From contig DGFC01000105.1 in the NCBI GenBank assembly GCA_002391465.1, positions 1 through 22,515 on the forward strand: a stretch of 22,515 nucleotides of DNA. Reading direction: 5' to 3'. This DNA is from Firmicutes bacterium UBA3910 (GTDB taxonomy: Bacteria; Bacillota; Limnochordia; Darwinibacteriales; Darwinibacteriaceae). The position numbers and the translations under genes were made by a program. Shown in pieces: positions 21,461-22,515 of this stretch. Each line of letters opens with the position of its first letter. The first letter of the stretch is position 1. Below the pieces are notes generated by a model. The model was not told the origin of the DNA and made no database searches. It worked only from the letters and a program-made list of their open reading frames with translations.

Positions 21461-22150
21461 GTGGTCTTAATGGGTTCCTTTGTCAATGCAGCAGCAATTA
21501 TCTTGGGCACGATACTGGGGGTGCTGGTACCCGTCCCAGTCCGGATTAGGGAGACAATTGTGCATGCTCTGAGTCTGGCCCTGATCGTGATCGGTGTTTC
21601 CATGGGGTTGAAAACCGAAAACATCCTGATCCCCGTCATCGCCCTGGCCCTAGGCAGTGCTGCGGGAGAACTCCTCAACATAGAAGGGGGCATCGCCAGG
21701 CTTGGCGCAGTGCTCGAACAGCACTTTGGGCAGAAGGCAGCGAGGGGCAATTCCCCCAACTTCGTCCAGGGTTTTCTCACCGCCACCCTAATCTACTGTG
21801 TGGGCGCCATGGCGGTAGTTGGGGGGCTAAACAGCGGGCTGCAGCTGAATCACCAGGTGCTCTACGCCAAGTCCCTTATTGACGGAATCACGGCCATCTT
21901 CTTCACAGCATCCCTGGGCATTGGGGTGGGATTTTCCGCCCTGCCCGTTTTTCTCTACCAGGGAGGTATCGCCCTTTTGGCAGCGTTTGTGGCTCCCATC
22001 CTGAGTGGGCCTGTCCTATCGGAACTCACCGCAGTGGGCGGCATGTTGATTATTGGTATAAGCATTAACGTGATGGGACTGGCGAAATTAGCGGTGGGTA
22101 ACATGCTGCCCGCCATTTTGTTCGCAATCCTCCTCAGCCTAATATTCTAA
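21461..22150 (+). CDS. DUF554 family membrane protein
   Basis: A 229-aa protein with about seven hydrophobic segments. It matches the DUF554 (YqgA/YdfK) family: MGSFVNAAAIILGTILGVLV at the N-terminus, FVQGFLTATLIYCVGAMAVVGGLNSGL in the middle, then SLIDGITAIFFTASLGIGVGFSALPVFLYQG, and GGMLIIGISINVMGL near the end. The GTG at 21461 has GGGAGG 8 bases upstream; the ATG at 21470 would be 17 bases away, and the in-frame ATG at 21404 has no ribosome site. The function is not established; transport is suspected from the topology. It is divergent from the gltD-like gene and its stop is 6 bases from that of the next gene on the other strand. Confidence 0.93.
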   Translation: MVLMGSFVNAAAIILGTILGVLVPVPVRIRETIVHALSLALIVIGVSMGLKTENILIPVIALALGSAAGELLNIEGGIARLGAVLEQHFGQKAARGNSPNFVQGFLTATLIYCVGAMAVVGGLNSGLQLNHQVLYAKSLIDGITAIFFTASLGIGVGFSALPVFLYQGGIALLAAFVAPILSGPVLSELTAVGGMLIIGISINVMGLAKLAVGNMLPAILFAILLSLIF

Positions 22151-22156
22151 AGCGAA

Positions 22157-22515
22157 TCACAGATTGACCGCGGTAAATCTCCGGGCCGAGATGCGGTAGG
22201 CCGCCAGCATAGCCAAGGGATAGACCCCCAATCCCAACAGGAGAATGGGCAGTTGTTTTACAAGCATGGCCGGTTCAACACTATCAAGCCAGGCAAGACT
22301 GGGCAGATGGGCCGCCACCTCCATTAGAGTGATGACAATCGTAGTGGGTACCACAGCCAAAAGGAACGCCCTCCCTGCTTTATACCCGGTTTTGAAAAAC
22401 TCGGTCAGAAAGACCAGGTTGAAGATGGCGTAAGCCATGAGGCCGAAGCCGTAATAGGCCACGTTTGCCTCAATACCTGCCGGGTTGCCGCCGGGGATCA
22501 GCCCAACACGTAAAA
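22157..22515 (-). CDS. ABC-2 type transporter permease, C-terminal part (cut by contig edge)
   Basis: An open minus-strand frame runs from the right edge (22515) to a stop at 22157, about 119 residues. It has three hydrophobic segments: AYAIFNLVFLTEFFKTGYKAGRAF, FLLAVVPTTIVITLMEVAAHL and QLPILLLGLGVYPLAMLAAYRISARRF. The pattern GLMAYAIFNLVFLTEFFKTGYKAGR and the closing AYRISARRFTAVNL are typical of the last helices of ABC-2 permeases in Clostridia-type drug or lipid exporters. The frame has no start of its own; the GTG at 22462 is internal. Its ATPase partner would lie beyond the edge. It converges closely on the DUF554 gene without a terminator. Confidence 0.75.
   Translation of the reverse strand, partial: LRVGLIPGGNPAGIEANVAYYGFGLMAYAIFNLVFLTEFFKTGYKAGRAFLLAVVPTTIVITLMEVAAHLPSLAWLDSVEPAMLVKQLPILLLGLGVYPLAMLAAYRISARRFTAVNL

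Noticed and set aside
1..22515. tRNA, rRNA, CRISPR arrays, insertion sequences or phage genes
   Set aside because: None was seen on reading both strands; gene order and composition look like ordinary chromosome.

Overview
The window is a piece of a bacterial chromosome, probably from a Gram-positive Bacillota (Clostridia- or Limnochordia-like) anaerobe or microaerophile. This rests on strong GGAGG-type Shine-Dalgarno sites, many GTG and TTG starts, a standalone GltD-like flavoprotein, a bacteriohemerythrin, a MarR/FtsH pair, and DUF1576- and DUF554-type membrane proteins. Genus and species cannot be given. The first 19 bases are the Nextera transposase mosaic end, so the left edge is sequencing adaptor and real sequence starts at about base 20. 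Both ends cut a gene.

Left part (20-2849): a cut KDPG-aldolase gene on the minus strand, a bacteriohemerythrin on the plus strand, then about 585 bases without a convincing protein. That gap holds a clear c-di-GMP-I (GEMM-I) riboswitch on the minus strand with its own promoter and a terminator-like expression platform, a possible structured RNA closed by a 16-bp helix, and an intrinsic terminator that faces the hemerythrin gene. A 108-aa unknown protein and a six-helix membrane diguanylate cyclase follow on the minus strand. Oxygen or iron sensing and c-di-GMP signalling therefore lie side by side.

Aromatic operon (2965-8871, minus): aroF (T. maritima-type DAHP synthase), aroB, aroA, aroC, an odd chorismate mutase fused to a shortened, probably inactive prephenate dehydratase/ACT remnant, and a LysE-family exporter. 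Genes overlap or are separated by at most 16 bases. Together they cover the first step and the last three enzymes on the way to chorismate, then draw chorismate toward prephenate, and possibly export a product.

Middle (9031-13766): a duplicated membrane protein (DUF1576-like), a lipoprotein with 14 WD40 repeats (two propellers), and a glycerate kinase.

Zinc operon (13913-16697, minus): a ribbon-helix-helix regulator with a Cys/His metal site, then znuA-, znuC- and znuB-like genes, closed by a strong terminator. Two identical-form operators (GTAATA-N5-TATTAC) sit on the promoter.

Right part: a HAD phosphatase; a MarR regulator with a near-consensus promoter and an inverted repeat, followed three bases later by ftsH; a GltD-like flavoprotein on the minus strand; a DUF554 membrane protein; and the C-terminal end of an ABC-2 permease that runs off the right edge.
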